64,000 nucleotides of DNA from Paracidobacterium acidisoli (GCF_003428625.2 NZ_QVQT02000004.1:1-64000); one strand, 5' to 3'; shown: positions 44,401 through 54,097, counted from the stretch's first letter. The notes: a model not told the origin generated them from the letters alone. Numbers and translations: made by a program.

Positions 44401-44894
44401 CCCATACTCACATGCGCTCCCGGCACCGTGCTCACCAGATCGATCAGCTGGCGGCCGTTGAGAGGAAGCTGCTGCACGGAGCGGCGATCCACCACCTCGC
44501 CCACACTGGCATCGGCGGTCTTCAGCAGCTCAGGATTTGCGCCCACGAAATATGTCTGTGTCTGCGCGCCGACCGCAAGCACCTTGTCGAGTGTCACCTG
44601 CTGGCCGACTTCGAGCTGAATCGACTCCGTTGCAGCTGCAAACCCCGCGCTGCTGATCTCGACCTGATAGGCGCCGGGCTGCAGGCCCTCGGCAACATAA
44701 AGACCGGCAGAATCCGTCTCAAGCTCCCGCGTGGCTCCCGTGGCGCTCGCCGTAACCTTTACATGTGCATTCGGAATGATGTGGCGCTGGCCATCCATCA
44801 CCGAGCCGCGCAGCGTGGCGTAATTGCTCTGCGCATAAAGCATCGGTGACAAAGCCAGGAAAAGCAGACTCGCAGACAGGAAACGTCTGAACAT
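41496..44894 (-). CDS. Oar-like TonB-dependent receptor with carboxypeptidase-regulatory domain
   Basis: 1,132 residues from the ATG at 44894 with GAGGAG upstream. Signal peptide MFRRFLSASLLFLALSPMLYAQ; then a carboxypeptidase-regulatory-like domain (NYATLRGSVMDGQRHIIPNAHVKVTA, LYVAEGLQPGAYQVEISSAGF), a plug domain (RRSVQQLPLNGRQLIDLVSTVPG, GGAGGGQINIATRSGTSVFHGTAYE) and a beta barrel ending in ARISF. Acidobacterial genomes carry many such OmpA-related receptors, thought to take up large carbohydrates or other ligands. The substrate cannot be told from context. Closing aromatic residue Phe supports outer-membrane insertion. Confidence 0.92.
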   Translation of the reverse strand: MFRRFLSASLLFLALSPMLYAQSNYATLRGSVMDGQRHIIPNAHVKVTASATGATRELETDSAGLYVAEGLQPGAYQVEISSAGFAAATESIQLEVGQQVTLDKVLAVGAQTQTYFVGANPELLKTADASVGEVVDRRSVQQLPLNGRQLIDLVSTVPGAHVSMGAQEGNANPLYWRPGQFSAISISGNRPNANYFLLDGATNTDPTFNTQNLNPNPDIVQEFQVETGSYTAEMGGAGGGQINIATRSGTSVFHGTAYEFLRNGAFDAYSFGAMGATKHLVQNDYGAAVGGPLYGKHTFFFVNYEGYRHVATDAMTDTVPTAAEASGDFSQSGVDIYDPNSTYANPDYNAAQPVSASNPQFLRKQFEYNGQLNVIPPDRISSVANVMLQKYVPQPNQMSGMSMGMTMNGQPGVVGAGNDANNYLDLRNEQHYTDQGTLRVDHDFSKGSSAFLRYSAQGEHGFMPENLPGFGYYHDNLAQQGVLGWSYILSEHMLNISSLAISRLSMDHTTESANKNDIVSELGIQGVGFGGPGAWGAPYFTVQGYSPFGDSFSATPMHAWDTILEGRDTLSWQAGRHSFKFGGAYQWYIWPMWGFFQNRGYYQFTNGFTTHTLTSDGTGSGLASFLLGMPVVRQRQAGVPQMNLRQWYADGFAQDTWRMTNTTTLDYGVRYEYMSPLWDITYTNSNLTFNDGVPSPFIGGQGGYPKGLMYPNKANFAPRLGLAQSVPGMGLVVHVAYGIFYTPVDMNTWCNQRHNIPYVFPETAQSDNYTPTTAITNFNFGDPVLGKTVVSFTALDLHAPAQYVQQWSTSIEKSLGRETTLEVGYLGSRGFHLQRAHLINNAQPGPGAIQPRRPHTSMSFVAGTVLPKSVTVANQANPLLTPVSTINLLENTAQSWYDAGYVNLRRRYANGLSLLANYTFAKSLEGAPDFRSPMYESAIPQNDNDLKADKGPACDIRDRFSLSGVYDVPSWAHSRLTALVTKDWRFSTIYQIQTGYPLTISVFGDTANAGTALGENPIRGNYTGQKIFPHGTHNAMEWFNTAAFAAPPAYTFGNVGRNSVYGPGLQSLDLAVVRAFHLTERYSFETRGEFFNSLNKVNLDTPNRFVNTAGFGTITDAMNPGRQIQLSARISF

Positions 44895-45068
44895 GGGCAC
44901 TCCTCGAAAGAGAACAATGCGCTCATTTCCTCTGTGCATATCCTGGGAAATAAGCCTCAGGGAACCATACCAGGCATTGGTATTGTTGTCCTCAATCCAG
45001 AGTGCGATTCCGGCCTCAACCTTTCGATGGAGTAAGGCGCTCTCGCGGCTAAGAAAAGCTGTCCGCCC

Positions 45069-45479
45069 CTATCGCCGCATCGCCTTCCGCAACTGTCCCA
45101 TCAGATTGTCGGCCATCTTCTGCTGGCCGCCGTGGCCAATATCGAGGGTCAGCATTTTGCGGTCGCCCGCCGTGCCCGACCACAGAACCTGATGCTCGCC
45201 CGGATCGACCAGCTCGACCGTCGCTTTTTCCGTCGTCTGTGCGCCGATATTCACTCCCCGCAGAATGGCGTCGGCATCCCTGCGATCCAGAACCACCGTC
45301 ACCGTTCCGTGAAACTTGCCGGAGATTGACGAAGCCAGATACTGGTCAAGGTTATCCGCCATCTTCTCGATGTAAATACGGCGCACGTTTGAGAGCAGCA
45401 TCGCATGCTGCGCGAAGGACACCATACCGCTGCATCCCACGACCACCACCGCCAGCAAAAGAGCGAAATGTTTTTTCAT
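45069..45479 (-). CDS. Small exported protein, possible lipoprotein
   Basis: 136 residues from the ATG at 45479. The N-terminus MKKHFALLLAVVVVGC carries a possible lipobox (VVGC) and also a type I site at SFAQ. The rest has NVRRIYIEKMADNLDQYLASSISGKFHGTVTVVLDRRDADAIL, a pattern found in acidobacterial hypothetical proteins. Function unknown. It is 129 bases from mfd, divergently placed, and 174 bases from the Oar-like gene start on the same strand. Confidence 0.65.
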   Translation of the reverse strand: MKKHFALLLAVVVVGCSGMVSFAQHAMLLSNVRRIYIEKMADNLDQYLASSISGKFHGTVTVVLDRRDADAILRGVNIGAQTTEKATVELVDPGEHQVLWSGTAGDRKMLTLDIGHGGQQKMADNLMGQLRKAMRR

Positions 45480-45607
45480 AGCGAGACAGGGTAGCAAACT
45501 CCTGTTTTTATCATTTGAACGAGCTTTTACACGCGCCTGATGACCGCCCTGCCCGCCACGTCACGGAGTATCAACATACGTCGCGCCGCTGTTAGACTGG
45601 TATCTGC

Positions 45608-48600
45608 ATGATCCTCCCGTTTGTCCGCGAATTGTTGGCGGATCTGGAGCATTCTTCCCCTTTTGAACAGGCACGGAGACACCTGGCTCTTGCCCGTGGG
45701 CGCCGTCGTGTCTCTGGAATGACTTCGACAGCGCGAGCCCTTTACCTTCCCCTCTTCGCGCGCGCCGCTCAGGTTCCCGTCATTGTCGTCGTTGCCGACA
45801 ACAAGGCCGCCGACGCGCTGCAGCTCGCCCTCCGCTCCGGCTGCGACCTTACCGGAGCCATCCCGCCCGAGCGCGTGCTTCGCCTGCCCGCGCACGACGT
45901 ACTCCCCTTTGAAAACCTCTCTCCGCACCCTGACGTACAGGAGCAGCGCGCCACCACGCTCTGGAAGATCGCCACCGGTGGCGCCTCCATCGTCATTGCG
46001 CCCGTCGAAGCCGCCGCTCTGAAGCTCTTTCCCGCATCGTTCTACAACGGTCTCGCGCAGGTTCTTCGCCGCGGCGAAGAGGTCGATGTCGAAACCCTGC
46101 TCGCTCATCTCACCGGCATCGGCTACACGCAGATGGACATCGTCGAGATGCCCGGCCAGTTCACCCGTCGCGGCGGCATCCTCGATGTCTACTCGCCCGA
46201 GGCCGACCGTCCCGTCCGCTTCGAATTCTTCGGCGACGAGATTGAGACGATTAAGAAATTCGATCCGGAGACACAGCGGTCGTCTTCGCCTTTAGAGGAA
46301 GCCCGTCTGCTGCCTCTCACCGAAACGCCCGTCACCGAGCGGCTCCTCGCGGCGGTGCATGCGCGTCTCAGCGGCGCGCGCCTCGAATCCGCCGACGATC
46401 CCGATCTCGTCGCCCAGTCCGTCGCCGCCGGCGGCGTCTCCGTCTTTCCCGGCTGGGAGTTCTTCGCCGGAGTCGCCGGAGCCACCGGCACGCTGCTCGA
46501 TCTCTTCCCGCGCTGCGCTCTCTTCGTCGACGAACCGGCCATGATCCGCAATCAGATCGACCGCTGGTGGAACAAAGTCGAGCAGCGCCACGATCGCTCC
46601 AGCATCGGATCGCTCATCCGCCCCGAAGATCTCTACATGCGCCCTGAGCTGCTGCAGGCTCAGCTCACCTCGCATCCCGGCCTCGACATCGATCAGCTCG
46701 GCGCTGTCGACGTCCTCGAAGACGACCACACGCTGGGGGAAATCGAGTTCGAATCCCGCCCCACGCTGCGTTTCCACGGATCGATCCCCGCCTTCATCGA
46801 GCAGGTGCGCTCGCTCATGCAGCAGGAGACGCGTATGCTCCTCACCGCGCCCAGCCAGGGCGAAGTCGAGCGTCTTGCCAACCTTCTCCGTGAATACGAG
46901 CTGCCCTACCGCCTCGGCAGCCGCACCCAGCACGCCGGCAGCGAAAATATCTACGACGAGTCCAGTTATCTGGCCGGCGATTACCGCACGCCGATTCTCG
47001 TCCGCAGCCCGCTCGCCAACGGCGTCAGCCTGCCCAAGGCAAACCTCGTCATCTTTGGCGCGCAGGACTTCTCCGACGACGCTGATGTCACCGCGCGGCC
47101 TGCTCCCAAAAAATCGAAGACCGCGGCCTTTGTCTCCGACTTCCGCGACCTCGCCGTCGGCGATTATGTCGTGCACGTCGAGCACGGCATCGCGCAGTAC
47201 ATGGGCCTCAAAGAGATCGTGCAGGACGGCGTCACGATCGAGTTCATGGTGCTCGAGTTTGCTGAAGGCGCCCGCCTCTATGTCCCGCTCACGCGCCTCG
47301 ATCTGATCCAGAAGTATCGTTCGACGGAAGCCGGCCCGGCTCCTGTTCTGAACAAGCTTGGCTCGCAGCAGTGGGCAAAAACGAAGGCGCGCGTGAAAAA
47401 GGCCATGCAGGACATGGCCGATGAGCTGCTGAAGCTCTACGCGCAGCGCCGCGCGGCGCAGGGCCACTCCTTCTCGCCCGATAACGAGTTTCAGCGCGAG
47501 TTCGAAGACGCCTTCGATTACAACGAAACCGACGACCAGCTTTCTGCCATCAACGACATCAAGCGCGACATGGAATCCACCACCCCCATGGATCGCCTGC
47601 TCTGCGGCGACGTGGGCTACGGCAAGACCGAAGTGGCGATGCGCTCCGCCTTCAAGGCCGTACAGGACGGCAAACAGGTGGCCGTTCTCACTCCCACCAC
47701 CGTGCTGAGCTTCCAGCACTTCGAGACCTTCAAAAAACGCTTCCGCCAGTTCCCCATCAACATCGAAATGATCTCGCGCTTCCGAACGGCCAAAGAACAG
47801 AAGCTGATTCTGGAACAGACGGCGGCCGGTAAGGTCGATATCCTGATCGGCACGCATCGGCTGCTGTCGAAGGATATTCAGTTCCACGACCTCGGTCTGC
47901 TCGTCGTCGATGAGGAACAGCGCTTCGGGGTACGCCACAAAGAGCGCCTCAAGCAGATACGCCGCGAGATCGACGTCCTCGCCATGAGCGCCACGCCCAT
48001 CCCGCGCACCCTTCACATGTCCCTCGTCGGCCTGCGCGATATGAGCGTGATCGAAACGCCTCCGAAAGACCGTATGGCCATCCAGACCGTCGTCGCCAAA
48101 TTCGACGAGAAGCTCATCCGCTCCGCCATTGAAGTGGAGCTCGAGCGCGGCGGCCAGATCTACTTCGTTCACAATCGCGTCGAGACCATCTACGAAATCG
48201 CCGCAAAGATTCAGGAGCTGGTGCCCTCCGCCCGCATCACCGTCGGCCACGGCCAGATGAGCGAAGGTGAGCTCGAAAAGGTCATGCTCTCCTTCATGCA
48301 CCACGAGCACGATGTTCTGGTTGCCACCACCATCATTGAGAACGGTCTCGACATCCCGCTCGCCAACACCATCATCATCAACCGCGCCGACCGCCACGGC
48401 CTCTCCGAGCTCTATCAGCTTCGCGGCCGCGTCGGCCGCTCCAACCGGCGCGCCTATGCCTGGCTCCTCATCCCGCCCGAGCAGGAGCTCACCGACATCG
48501 CCCGCCGCCGTCTCGCCGCGCTCAAGGAGTTCTCCGACCTCGGCGCAGGCTTCAAGATCGCCGCGCTCGATCTCGAGCTCCGCGGCGCCGGCAACATGCT

Positions 48601-49210
48601 GGGCGGCGAACAGAGCGGCCACATCGAAGCAGTGGGCTTTGAGATGTACACCGGCATGCTCGAAGAGGCCGTCGCCAAACTGAAGGGCGAGGAAAAGGTC
48701 GAGCATCTCACCACCCAGCTCAGCCTCGGCATCGCTCTGCGCATCGACGAGAGCTACATCGCCGAAGAAAATCAGCGGCTGCGCATGTATAAGCGCATCG
48801 CCGGAGCCACCACCGAGGGCGCGCTGGCCGATGTCCAGTCCGAGCTCGAGGACCGCTATGGTCCTCTGCCGGAGAGCGTCCGTCACCTCCTCGACGCAGC
48901 GCTGCTGCGCGTGCAGTGCGAGTCCATCGGCGTCTCCCAGGTCGATCGCAAACGCGATCAGCTCCACATCCGCTTCACCGAGCACGCGGGCGTCGATCCC
49001 GGACGCCTCATGAAGCTCGTCGCGAAGAACGCGAAGCGCGGCGCGCAGTTCACCCCGCAGGGAGTGCTGAAGTATCCGCTGACCTCCTCAAAGGCCGCCG
49101 AGGTGATAGCGGAAGTACGCACGCTGCTGGAGGAGCTGACAGCGGGTGAGCAGGCCAGCGGACCGGCAAATCGGCGAGTCATCGAAAAAGCGGTCGGCAG
49201 TCAGGCATAA
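45608..49210 (+). CDS. mfd: Transcription-repair coupling factor Mfd
   Basis: 1,200 residues, normal for Mfd. In order: a UvrB-like N-terminal module ([26 protein letters not shown]), the RNA-polymerase-interacting domain ([17 protein letters not shown]), the translocase with Walker [15 protein letters not shown] (around residue 670), [47 protein letters not shown] and [16 protein letters not shown], then the C-terminal TRCF domain. It removes stalled RNA polymerase and recruits UvrA. A long antisense open frame of 897 codons is a shadow. Confidence 0.97.
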   Translation: MILPFVRELLADLEHSSPFEQARRHLALARGRRRVSGMTSTARALYLPLFARAAQVPVIVVVADNKAADALQLALRSGCDLTGAIPPERVLRLPAHDVLPFENLSPHPDVQEQRATTLWKIATGGASIVIAPVEAAALKLFPASFYNGLAQVLRRGEEVDVETLLAHLTGIGYTQMDIVEMPGQFTRRGGILDVYSPEADRPVRFEFFGDEIETIKKFDPETQRSSSPLEEARLLPLTETPVTERLLAAVHARLSGARLESADDPDLVAQSVAAGGVSVFPGWEFFAGVAGATGTLLDLFPRCALFVDEPAMIRNQIDRWWNKVEQRHDRSSIGSLIRPEDLYMRPELLQAQLTSHPGLDIDQLGAVDVLEDDHTLGEIEFESRPTLRFHGSIPAFIEQVRSLMQQETRMLLTAPSQGEVERLANLLREYELPYRLGSRTQHAGSENIYDESSYLAGDYRTPILVRSPLANGVSLPKANLVIFGAQDFSDDADVTARPAPKKSKTAAFVSDFRDLAVGDYVVHVEHGIAQYMGLKEIVQDGVTIEFMVLEFAEGARLYVPLTRLDLIQKYRSTEAGPAPVLNKLGSQQWAKTKARVKKAMQDMADELLKLYAQRRAAQGHSFSPDNEFQREFEDAFDYNETDDQLSAINDIKRDMESTTPMDRLLCGDVGYGKTEVAMRSAFKAVQDGKQVAVLTPTTVLSFQHFETFKKRFRQFPINIEMISRFRTAKEQKLILEQTAAGKVDILIGTHRLLSKDIQFHDLGLLVVDEEQRFGVRHKERLKQIRREIDVLAMSATPIPRTLHMSLVGLRDMSVIETPPKDRMAIQTVVAKFDEKLIRSAIEVELERGGQIYFVHNRVETIYEIAAKIQELVPSARITVGHGQMSEGELEKVMLSFMHHEHDVLVATTIIENGLDIPLANTIIINRADRHGLSELYQLRGRVGRSNRRAYAWLLIPPEQELTDIARRRLAALKEFSDLGAGFKIAALDLELRGAGNMLGGEQSGHIEAVGFEMYTGMLEEAVAKLKGEEKVEHLTTQLSLGIALRIDESYIAEENQRLRMYKRIAGATTEGALADVQSELEDRYGPLPESVRHLLDAALLRVQCESIGVSQVDRKRDQLHIRFTEHAGVDPGRLMKLVAKNAKRGAQFTPQGVLKYPLTSSKAAEVIAEVRTLLEELTAGEQASGPANRRVIEKAVGSQA

Positions 49211-49226
49211 GACCGTCGGGGATGAA

Positions 49227-49258
49227 GCGGCCAGTCATGAAACGGCCGGCTGACAGCC
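49227..49258. repeat. Two 15-16-base imperfect tandem repeats after mfd
   Basis: TGAAGCGGCCAGTCA is followed at once by TGAAACGGCCGGCTGA. With repeated GACCGTC nearby, the spacer after the mfd stop is internally repetitive. It may help end transcription of the two converging genes. Confidence 0.35.
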
Positions 49259-49273
49259 ATATCGCTGACCGTC

Positions 49274-49600
49274 TTATTCCTGACCGTTTTTTGCCTGGCC
49301 GCCGACGGCTGCATTGCTGCTCTCCCGGCTGCTTTCTGCTGCTTTTTTCTGCCTCTCTTTGTAGACCTTCCAGCGGATGGTAAAACGCAGGCAGGCAATG
49401 GCCAGAGCAGCGAGGGAGGCTTCCACATTGATTTTGCGAGGGCTGATCGCCCACAGTCCGGCGACGACGGCGGCCAGCATCATCATGTCGAGCAGAGACC
49501 ATGCAAGAAACTCGCTCTGCTCGCCGCGCCATGGCAGGCACAGCACCATAAAGACTGCCCAGATGTCGCAAAGAAAAAAAAAATCGAAGCCGGTGCTCAT
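49274..49600 (-). CDS. Small two-helix membrane protein of unknown function
   Basis: 108 residues from an ATG preceded by AAGGGGAAA at good spacing. Two hydrophobic stretches are seen (FFFLCDIWAVFMVLCLPW and DMMMLAAVVAGLWAI), then a basic, Ala/Ser-rich tail with KVYKERQKKAAE. No known family was recognised. It is divergent from the RNase P RNA gene, which starts 97 bases away, and converges with mfd. Confidence 0.55.
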   Translation of the reverse strand: MSTGFDFFFLCDIWAVFMVLCLPWRGEQSEFLAWSLLDMMMLAAVVAGLWAISPRKINVEASLAALAIACLRFTIRWKVYKERQKKAAESSRESSNAAVGGQAKNGQE

Positions 49601-49685
49601 TGCTTTCCCCTTTTGCAGGCATTCTCTTTTCGGTCATTCTCGCTGAAACCGGAATGGGTGCGCCTTTTTGCGCCTCTTTCAGTGC

Positions 49686-49691
49686 CATAAT
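49686..49691 (+). promoter_or_regulatory. Candidate -10 element of rnpB
   Basis: CATAAT ends seven bases before the predicted RNA 5' end at 49698, the right spacing for a -10 box (5 of 6 matches). No good -35 box is seen, only a T-rich stretch. Confidence 0.45.
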
Positions 49692-49697
49692 GAAGAA

Positions 49698-50138
49698 GCA
49701 GGCAGGCCGGGTGGCCGCTGCCGCCGGACATCGTCCGACCGGCAGAGGAAAGTCCGGACTCCGCAGGGCAGTGTGCCGGATAACGTCCGGGACCGGAGCG
49801 TCAAGGCTCCGGGACGGCCAGTGCCACAGAGAAGATACCGCCCGGCCTCCGTCAGGAGGACGGGTAAGGGTGAAAAGGTGCGGTAAGAGCGCACCGCTCC
49901 GGCGGTAACGGCGGAGGCAGGGTAAACCCCACACGGAGCAAGACCAAATAGGGAGGAAATCGCGGTTCGGCCCATTTGTGCCGCGATGCGTGCCGGCCCG
50001 GTGCGCCAGCGTGGGCTTCTCATGACGGTTCGCCGTCCTGGGGCGGAAACCTTCGGGTAGGTCGCTGGAGCGCGCGCAGTAATGCGCCGCCAAGAGGAAT
50101 GGCCACCCTCGACAGAATCCGGCTTACAGGCTGTCTGC
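49698..50138 (+). ncRNA. rnpB: RNase P RNA (M1, bacterial class A)
   Basis: Landmarks of the ribozyme are all present: the P4 motif GAGGAAAGTCCGGACT at 49745, CACAGAGAAGATACCG, GGTGAAAAGGTGCGGTAAGAG, the GGTAAACCCCACACGGAGCAAG block, and the 3' conserved ACAGAATCCGGCTTAC ending at 50127. Terminal strands GCAGGCAG and CTGTCTGC can form P1, giving the limits used here (about 441 bases). It cleaves 5' leaders of pre-tRNAs with the protein RnpA. Open frames across it are not genes. Confidence 0.95.
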
Positions 50139-50143
50139 AAAAC

Positions 50144-50178
50144 ATGGCCCCGGCTTCGCAGCGGAAGACCGGGGCCAT
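50144..50178 (+). terminator. Candidate terminator hairpin after rnpB
   Basis: A perfect 10-bp stem (ATGGCCCCGG with CCGGGGCCAT) with an inner CTTC/GAAG pairing follows six bases after the RNase P RNA. No long T-run follows. Confidence 0.55.
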
Positions 50179-50356
50179 CCATCCTTCTGAGCCATATATA
50201 GCGGCAGAGCCTTCAACAGAGTCCTGTTCTGAGACAGACTCGAGTTTGGCCAGCGATTTTCCGATACAACGCCTGAAGACCGGCATGCTTCCGGCCGAAA
50301 AACCCTCCAGTACGGCACCTGTTCTGCCGTCCCCATTCATCCCACGGAGGAGAGCC

Positions 50357-50584
50357 ATGCAGATCAGCAGCGTTTCATCTTCACTCGAAACCACCGCGCA
50401 GGAGGCGACTCTGGCGGCAGTCTTCTCAACCATAGCCGGCGGCAAAAGTTACTCGGCCGACGTGGAACAGTCAGCCGGTGAGTACACCATCGAGGTCACC
50501 GGCATGCCCGGCGCCTCGGCCAGCGGATCGAGCCTCATCGCTGTCGAGGAAAATCTCGACAACAAAATCAATATGCTGGCCTGA
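50357..50584 (+). CDS. Small protein of unknown function (75 aa)
   Basis: 75 residues from an ATG with a strong GGAGGAG site. It begins MQISSVSSSLETTAQEATLA and has GGKSYSADVEQSAGEYTIEV and PGASASGSSLIAVEENLDNKI. The middle looks like a beta hairpin with a Ser-rich loop, and the ends look helical. No signal peptide or membrane segment. I recall no characterised family. It lies 218 bases after rnpB, with nothing else in that spacer apart from the hairpin. Confidence 0.65.
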   Translation: MQISSVSSSLETTAQEATLAAVFSTIAGGKSYSADVEQSAGEYTIEVTGMPGASASGSSLIAVEENLDNKINMLA

Positions 50585-50687
50585 AAAAGCCGGCAGCCAC
50601 TTCGGCCCTTCCCGGAAATCCCGGCTCTGAACCAACCTGAGATCGATCAGGGCCGGAATCGGATCTGACAGAATCTGAGGCTGGCGC

Positions 50688-51131
50688 TCAGGCCGGTACC
50701 GTGGCCGCCTGCCGCAGCCAGGCTTCCATCTGGTGATGGTCGACAAGTCCGGCCTGCTGGTGAACCACCTTGCCCTCGTTCAGCACCAGGAAATTCGGAA
50801 TACCGCGCACCTGAAAGCGGGCCGCAAGCTCCGGATGCTGATCCGAATCGACCTTCAGCACGATCGCCTGTCCGGCCATCTCCGCTGCCGTCTTCGCCAC
50901 CTCCGGCGCCGCCATCCGGCAGGGCCCGCACCACTCCGCCCAGAAATCGACCAGCACCGGCACGCGCGCCGTCTGCATCACCTCGTCAAAAAGCGCCGTA
51001 TCGGCCTGCAACGGCTCGCTTACCGGCGGCAACGGGTCTTTACAGGCTCCGCAGCGGCCGGTATCCGCCAGGTGCGCTGCCGGAACGCGGTTGGAAACAC
51101 CGCAATGACTACAGCTTCGAATAAGTGACAT
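50688..51131 (-). CDS. Thioredoxin, TrxC type with N-terminal zinc ribbon
   Basis: 147 residues from the ATG at 51131 (GGAGCAGG upstream). The N-terminus has two CxxC pairs (CSHC and CGAC) that bind zinc as in thioredoxin 2. The thioredoxin fold follows with VLVDFWAEWCGPCRMAAPE and RGIPNFLVLNEG, including the cis-Pro. It reduces protein disulfides in the cytoplasm; TrxC proteins are often induced by oxidants. No partner reductase is nearby. Confidence 0.92.
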   Translation of the reverse strand: MSLIRSCSHCGVSNRVPAAHLADTGRCGACKDPLPPVSEPLQADTALFDEVMQTARVPVLVDFWAEWCGPCRMAAPEVAKTAAEMAGQAIVLKVDSDQHPELAARFQVRGIPNFLVLNEGKVVHQQAGLVDHHQMEAWLRQAATVPA

Positions 51132-51364
51132 AACCTGCTCCCGCCGGTCGCGGCCCTTCAAAGCAGCCCATGCTGACCGGTATGAATCATCCCATTAGAT
51201 GTGCTTTATCCCGTTTTCGATTGTTCTGCCGGGAAACCACCCGATCTTCTTCAGAACAGAAGCGCTTCCGTCATCTCCAGACCCGTCTCACCGCTGGAAT
51301 CAGCCCCGGAACCCCTTCCGATCGGGCGTACTTCCGCCCCTGTACCGCGCTACACTAGGCGACG

Positions 51365-53140
51365 ATGACCAGTCGGATCGCCCCGCTCTCTCTGGCCGTA
51401 TGTCTTTGCCTCTCCTCCTGCCTGCGCGCTCAGGACTCCGCACCCGGTGTATCCGCCGCCGGCATCGCAAAGACCACCGCTGCATCCCTCGCCGTCGATC
51501 TCCCCGCTCGCACAAAACATGCCATGGTGGTGACCATCCACCATCTGGCTACCGACGCCGGCGTTGAGACCCTTGAAGATGGTGGTAATGCCGTCGATGC
51601 CGCTGTAGCCGTTGGCTTCGCCCTTGCCGTGGTTTGGCCGGGAGCCGGCAACATCGGTGGCGGCGGCTTCATGCTGGTGCACGAGCACACCGGCAGAAAC
51701 ATCTTCATCGATTACCGCGAGCGTGCTCCTCTGAAGGCCACTCCCGGCATGTATCTCGACGCCGAGGGTAATGTCATCCCCGGCGCCAGCATCCTCGGCT
51801 ATCGCGCCATTGGCGTTCCCGGCTCCGAGGCCGGCCTTGTCTATGCCGAAAAGAAATATGGCCGTCTCACGTTAAAGAAGGTTATGACTCCGGCCATCCG
51901 CCTCGCTGCCGGTGGCTTCGTGCTTACCGAAGAAGAGGCAGCCGAGCTCCGCGACCCCAGCCTGACAAAGTTCCCCGAATCGAAACGCATCTTTCAGCGC
52001 GACGGCAACTACTATCGCGCCGGCGAAATCTTCCGCCAGCCTGAGCTGGCCGAGACGCTTCGCCGCATCTCCGAGGACCCCGACGACTTCTATCACGGCG
52101 AGATGGCAAAGCAGATTGCCGCTGCCGTGCTGGCCGGTGGGGGCCTCATCACCACCGACGACCTCGCGCGCTACACCGTCAAAGAGCGCACTCCGCTCAC
52201 CGGCACCTGGAACGGATACACCATCGTCAGCGCGCCGCCGCCTTCTTCCGGCGGAGTCGTCCTGCTTGAGACCCTCAATATCCTCGACGGTTACAACCTC
52301 GCCCGTCTCGGCGACCGCACTCCGGCCGAAATCCATCTCATCGTCGAAGCCTTCCGCCGCGCCTACATGGACCGCTCAAATTACCTCGGCGATCCCGACT
52401 ACGTAAAAATCCCCATCGACCAGCTCATCGACAAAAAGTACGCCGCCGCCTGGCGCCAGAGCATCGTCGCCGATCAGGCCTCGCCCTCGGCCACGCTCAA
52501 ACGCCCCGAAGGTTTTCTGCCTCCTCCGCCCGCCATGAGCGATGTGCGCCAGGAGGCCGTCGATACCACACATTACTCCGTCATGGACGCGCAGGGCGAC
52601 GCCGTCGCCGTCACCACCACCCTCAACGGCGGCTTCGGCTCCGGTGTAACCGTCCCGAAACTTGGCTTTCTGCTGAACGACGAGATGGACGACTTCGCCT
52701 CGAAGCAGGGCGTCCCCAATATGTTCGGACTCATCCAGGGCCCGGCTAATGCCATCGCTCCCGGCAAACGTCCGCTCTCCAGCATGACGCCGACCATCGT
52801 GCTGAAAGACGGCAAAGTGCGCATGGTGCTCGGCTCGCCCGGCGGCGGACGCATCATCACAACTGTTGCCAACATCCTTCTCAGCACTGCGGCCGAGGGC
52901 CTGAACATCCAACAGGCCGTCGACGCCCCGCGCTTCCACCACCAGTACCTGCCTGACGTTCTCTATCTGGAGCCCGGCTTCTCCGATTCCACCATCGAAG
53001 GCCTCCGTGCCCTCGGCTATCAGCTCAAAATCGGCGGCCACTGGAGCGACGGCGAGTGTATCGATGTCGATCCTGCAACCGGAGACCTCGAAGGCGGCCA
53101 GGATCATCGCCACCACTTCGGCAAAGCCGCGGGATACTGA
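51365..53140 (+). CDS. ggt: Gamma-glutamyltransferase, exported
   Basis: 591 residues with a signal peptide that may be lipoprotein-like (LAVCLCLSSC). N-terminal nucleophile hydrolase: NAVDAAVAVGFALAVVWPGAGNIGGGGFML binds substrate, and the self-cleavage point is before Thr401 in DTTHYSVMD; GSGVTVPKLGFLLNDEMDDF and GSPGGGRIITTVANIL lie in the small subunit. It transfers or hydrolyses gamma-glutamyl groups, such as from glutathione, in the periplasm. It stands before a TIM-barrel gene. Confidence 0.93.
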   Translation: MTSRIAPLSLAVCLCLSSCLRAQDSAPGVSAAGIAKTTAASLAVDLPARTKHAMVVTIHHLATDAGVETLEDGGNAVDAAVAVGFALAVVWPGAGNIGGGGFMLVHEHTGRNIFIDYRERAPLKATPGMYLDAEGNVIPGASILGYRAIGVPGSEAGLVYAEKKYGRLTLKKVMTPAIRLAAGGFVLTEEEAAELRDPSLTKFPESKRIFQRDGNYYRAGEIFRQPELAETLRRISEDPDDFYHGEMAKQIAAAVLAGGGLITTDDLARYTVKERTPLTGTWNGYTIVSAPPPSSGGVVLLETLNILDGYNLARLGDRTPAEIHLIVEAFRRAYMDRSNYLGDPDYVKIPIDQLIDKKYAAAWRQSIVADQASPSATLKRPEGFLPPPPAMSDVRQEAVDTTHYSVMDAQGDAVAVTTTLNGGFGSGVTVPKLGFLLNDEMDDFASKQGVPNMFGLIQGPANAIAPGKRPLSSMTPTIVLKDGKVRMVLGSPGGGRIITTVANILLSTAAEGLNIQQAVDAPRFHHQYLPDVLYLEPGFSDSTIEGLRALGYQLKIGGHWSDGECIDVDPATGDLEGGQDHRHHFGKAAGY

Positions 53141-53275
53141 TGATGGCTGCAAAACTGACTGAGCAGCAGATGTTTGTACTGAATGGGCGCGAAGCACGTA
53201 TCGCTGGAGACGCAGCCCCGGACGGCCAGTCCCCAATGAGATGATAGAAACAGGAGTTTCATTCGGGTCTCATTC

Positions 53276-54094
53276 ATGCTGAAAGCTATTTCGTCGCACG
53301 TCTTTCTCCGCCATCGCCTGCATCCAGGTCTGCTTGATCTGTTTGCCAGAGCGGGCGCCCAGGGCGTCGAGCTCTTTGCGGCCCGCCAGCATTTCAATTA
53401 CACACGCCGCAGCGATGTTTCCGAGCTGGCGGAGTGGTTTCGCTCCAACCCCGTCGAACCCTTCTCCATGCATGCTCCGCTCTTTCCGGATTTCGAGATG
53501 GGCCGCGGCGGCGCTCCTGCCGTCAACGTCATCCATCCGGAAAAGTCCCGCCGCATCGACGCCATGGACGAGATCCGCCGCGCGCTCGAAGCCGCCGAGC
53601 TCATCCCTTTTCGCTTTCTCATCGTTCATCTCGGCGAGCGTGAAGACACCTGGAGCCCCCGCACCCTCGAGCACTCCCTCACCGCGCTCGAGCATCTCCG
53701 CGCCTTCGCCAATCCCCTCGGCGTCAAGCTCCTCATCGAGAACCTGCAGGGCGACGTGACGAAGCCGCAGCACATCCTCGAAATCCTCACCACCGGCCAC
53801 TTCACCGACATCGGCGTCTGCCTCGATGTGGGTCATGCTCATCTTGACGACGGAGTCGCTCCGACGCTCTCCGAATTGCGCAGCCACATCCGCTCCTCGC
53901 ACCTGCACGACAATAAAGGGGACAAAGATACGCACCTCTGGCCGGGTGACGGCACCATCGTCTGGGACGAGACGATGAACGAGCTGAAGACCGCCCCGCA
54001 GACTCCTGCCGGCGTTCTTGAAATTCATTACAATCTCGACGATTCCCCCGAAGCCGTGGAGCAAAAGACGCGAAAAATATTTGAGAGCTTCTAA
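53276..54094 (+). CDS. Sugar phosphate isomerase/epimerase-like TIM-barrel protein
   Basis: 272 residues of the AP-endonuclease-2 barrel. Likely metal ligands are in MHAPLFPD, LIVHLGERED, LLIENLQGD (Glu), VCLDVGHAHLDDG and SSHLHDNKGDKDTHLWPGDG. Such proteins isomerise sugars or act on inositol-type substrates; the precise substrate is unknown. It ends three bases before asnS, so the two are co-transcribed. Confidence 0.82.
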   Translation: MLKAISSHVFLRHRLHPGLLDLFARAGAQGVELFAARQHFNYTRRSDVSELAEWFRSNPVEPFSMHAPLFPDFEMGRGGAPAVNVIHPEKSRRIDAMDEIRRALEAAELIPFRFLIVHLGEREDTWSPRTLEHSLTALEHLRAFANPLGVKLLIENLQGDVTKPQHILEILTTGHFTDIGVCLDVGHAHLDDGVAPTLSELRSHIRSSHLHDNKGDKDTHLWPGDGTIVWDETMNELKTAPQTPAGVLEIHYNLDDSPEAVEQKTRKIFESF

Positions 54095-54097
54095 GCC

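Noticed and set aside
46292-48985. 897-codon open frame on the minus strand
   Set aside because: Antisense of mfd; composition shadow with no recognisable domains.
49976-50356. Open frame running through the 3' part of RNase P RNA into the 75-codon gene
   Set aside because: The upstream part is the structural RNA; the real start has its own GGAGGAG site at 50357.
53140-53244. 34-codon ORF overlapping the ggt stop
   Set aside because: No ribosome binding site and no conserved-looking features; probably chance.
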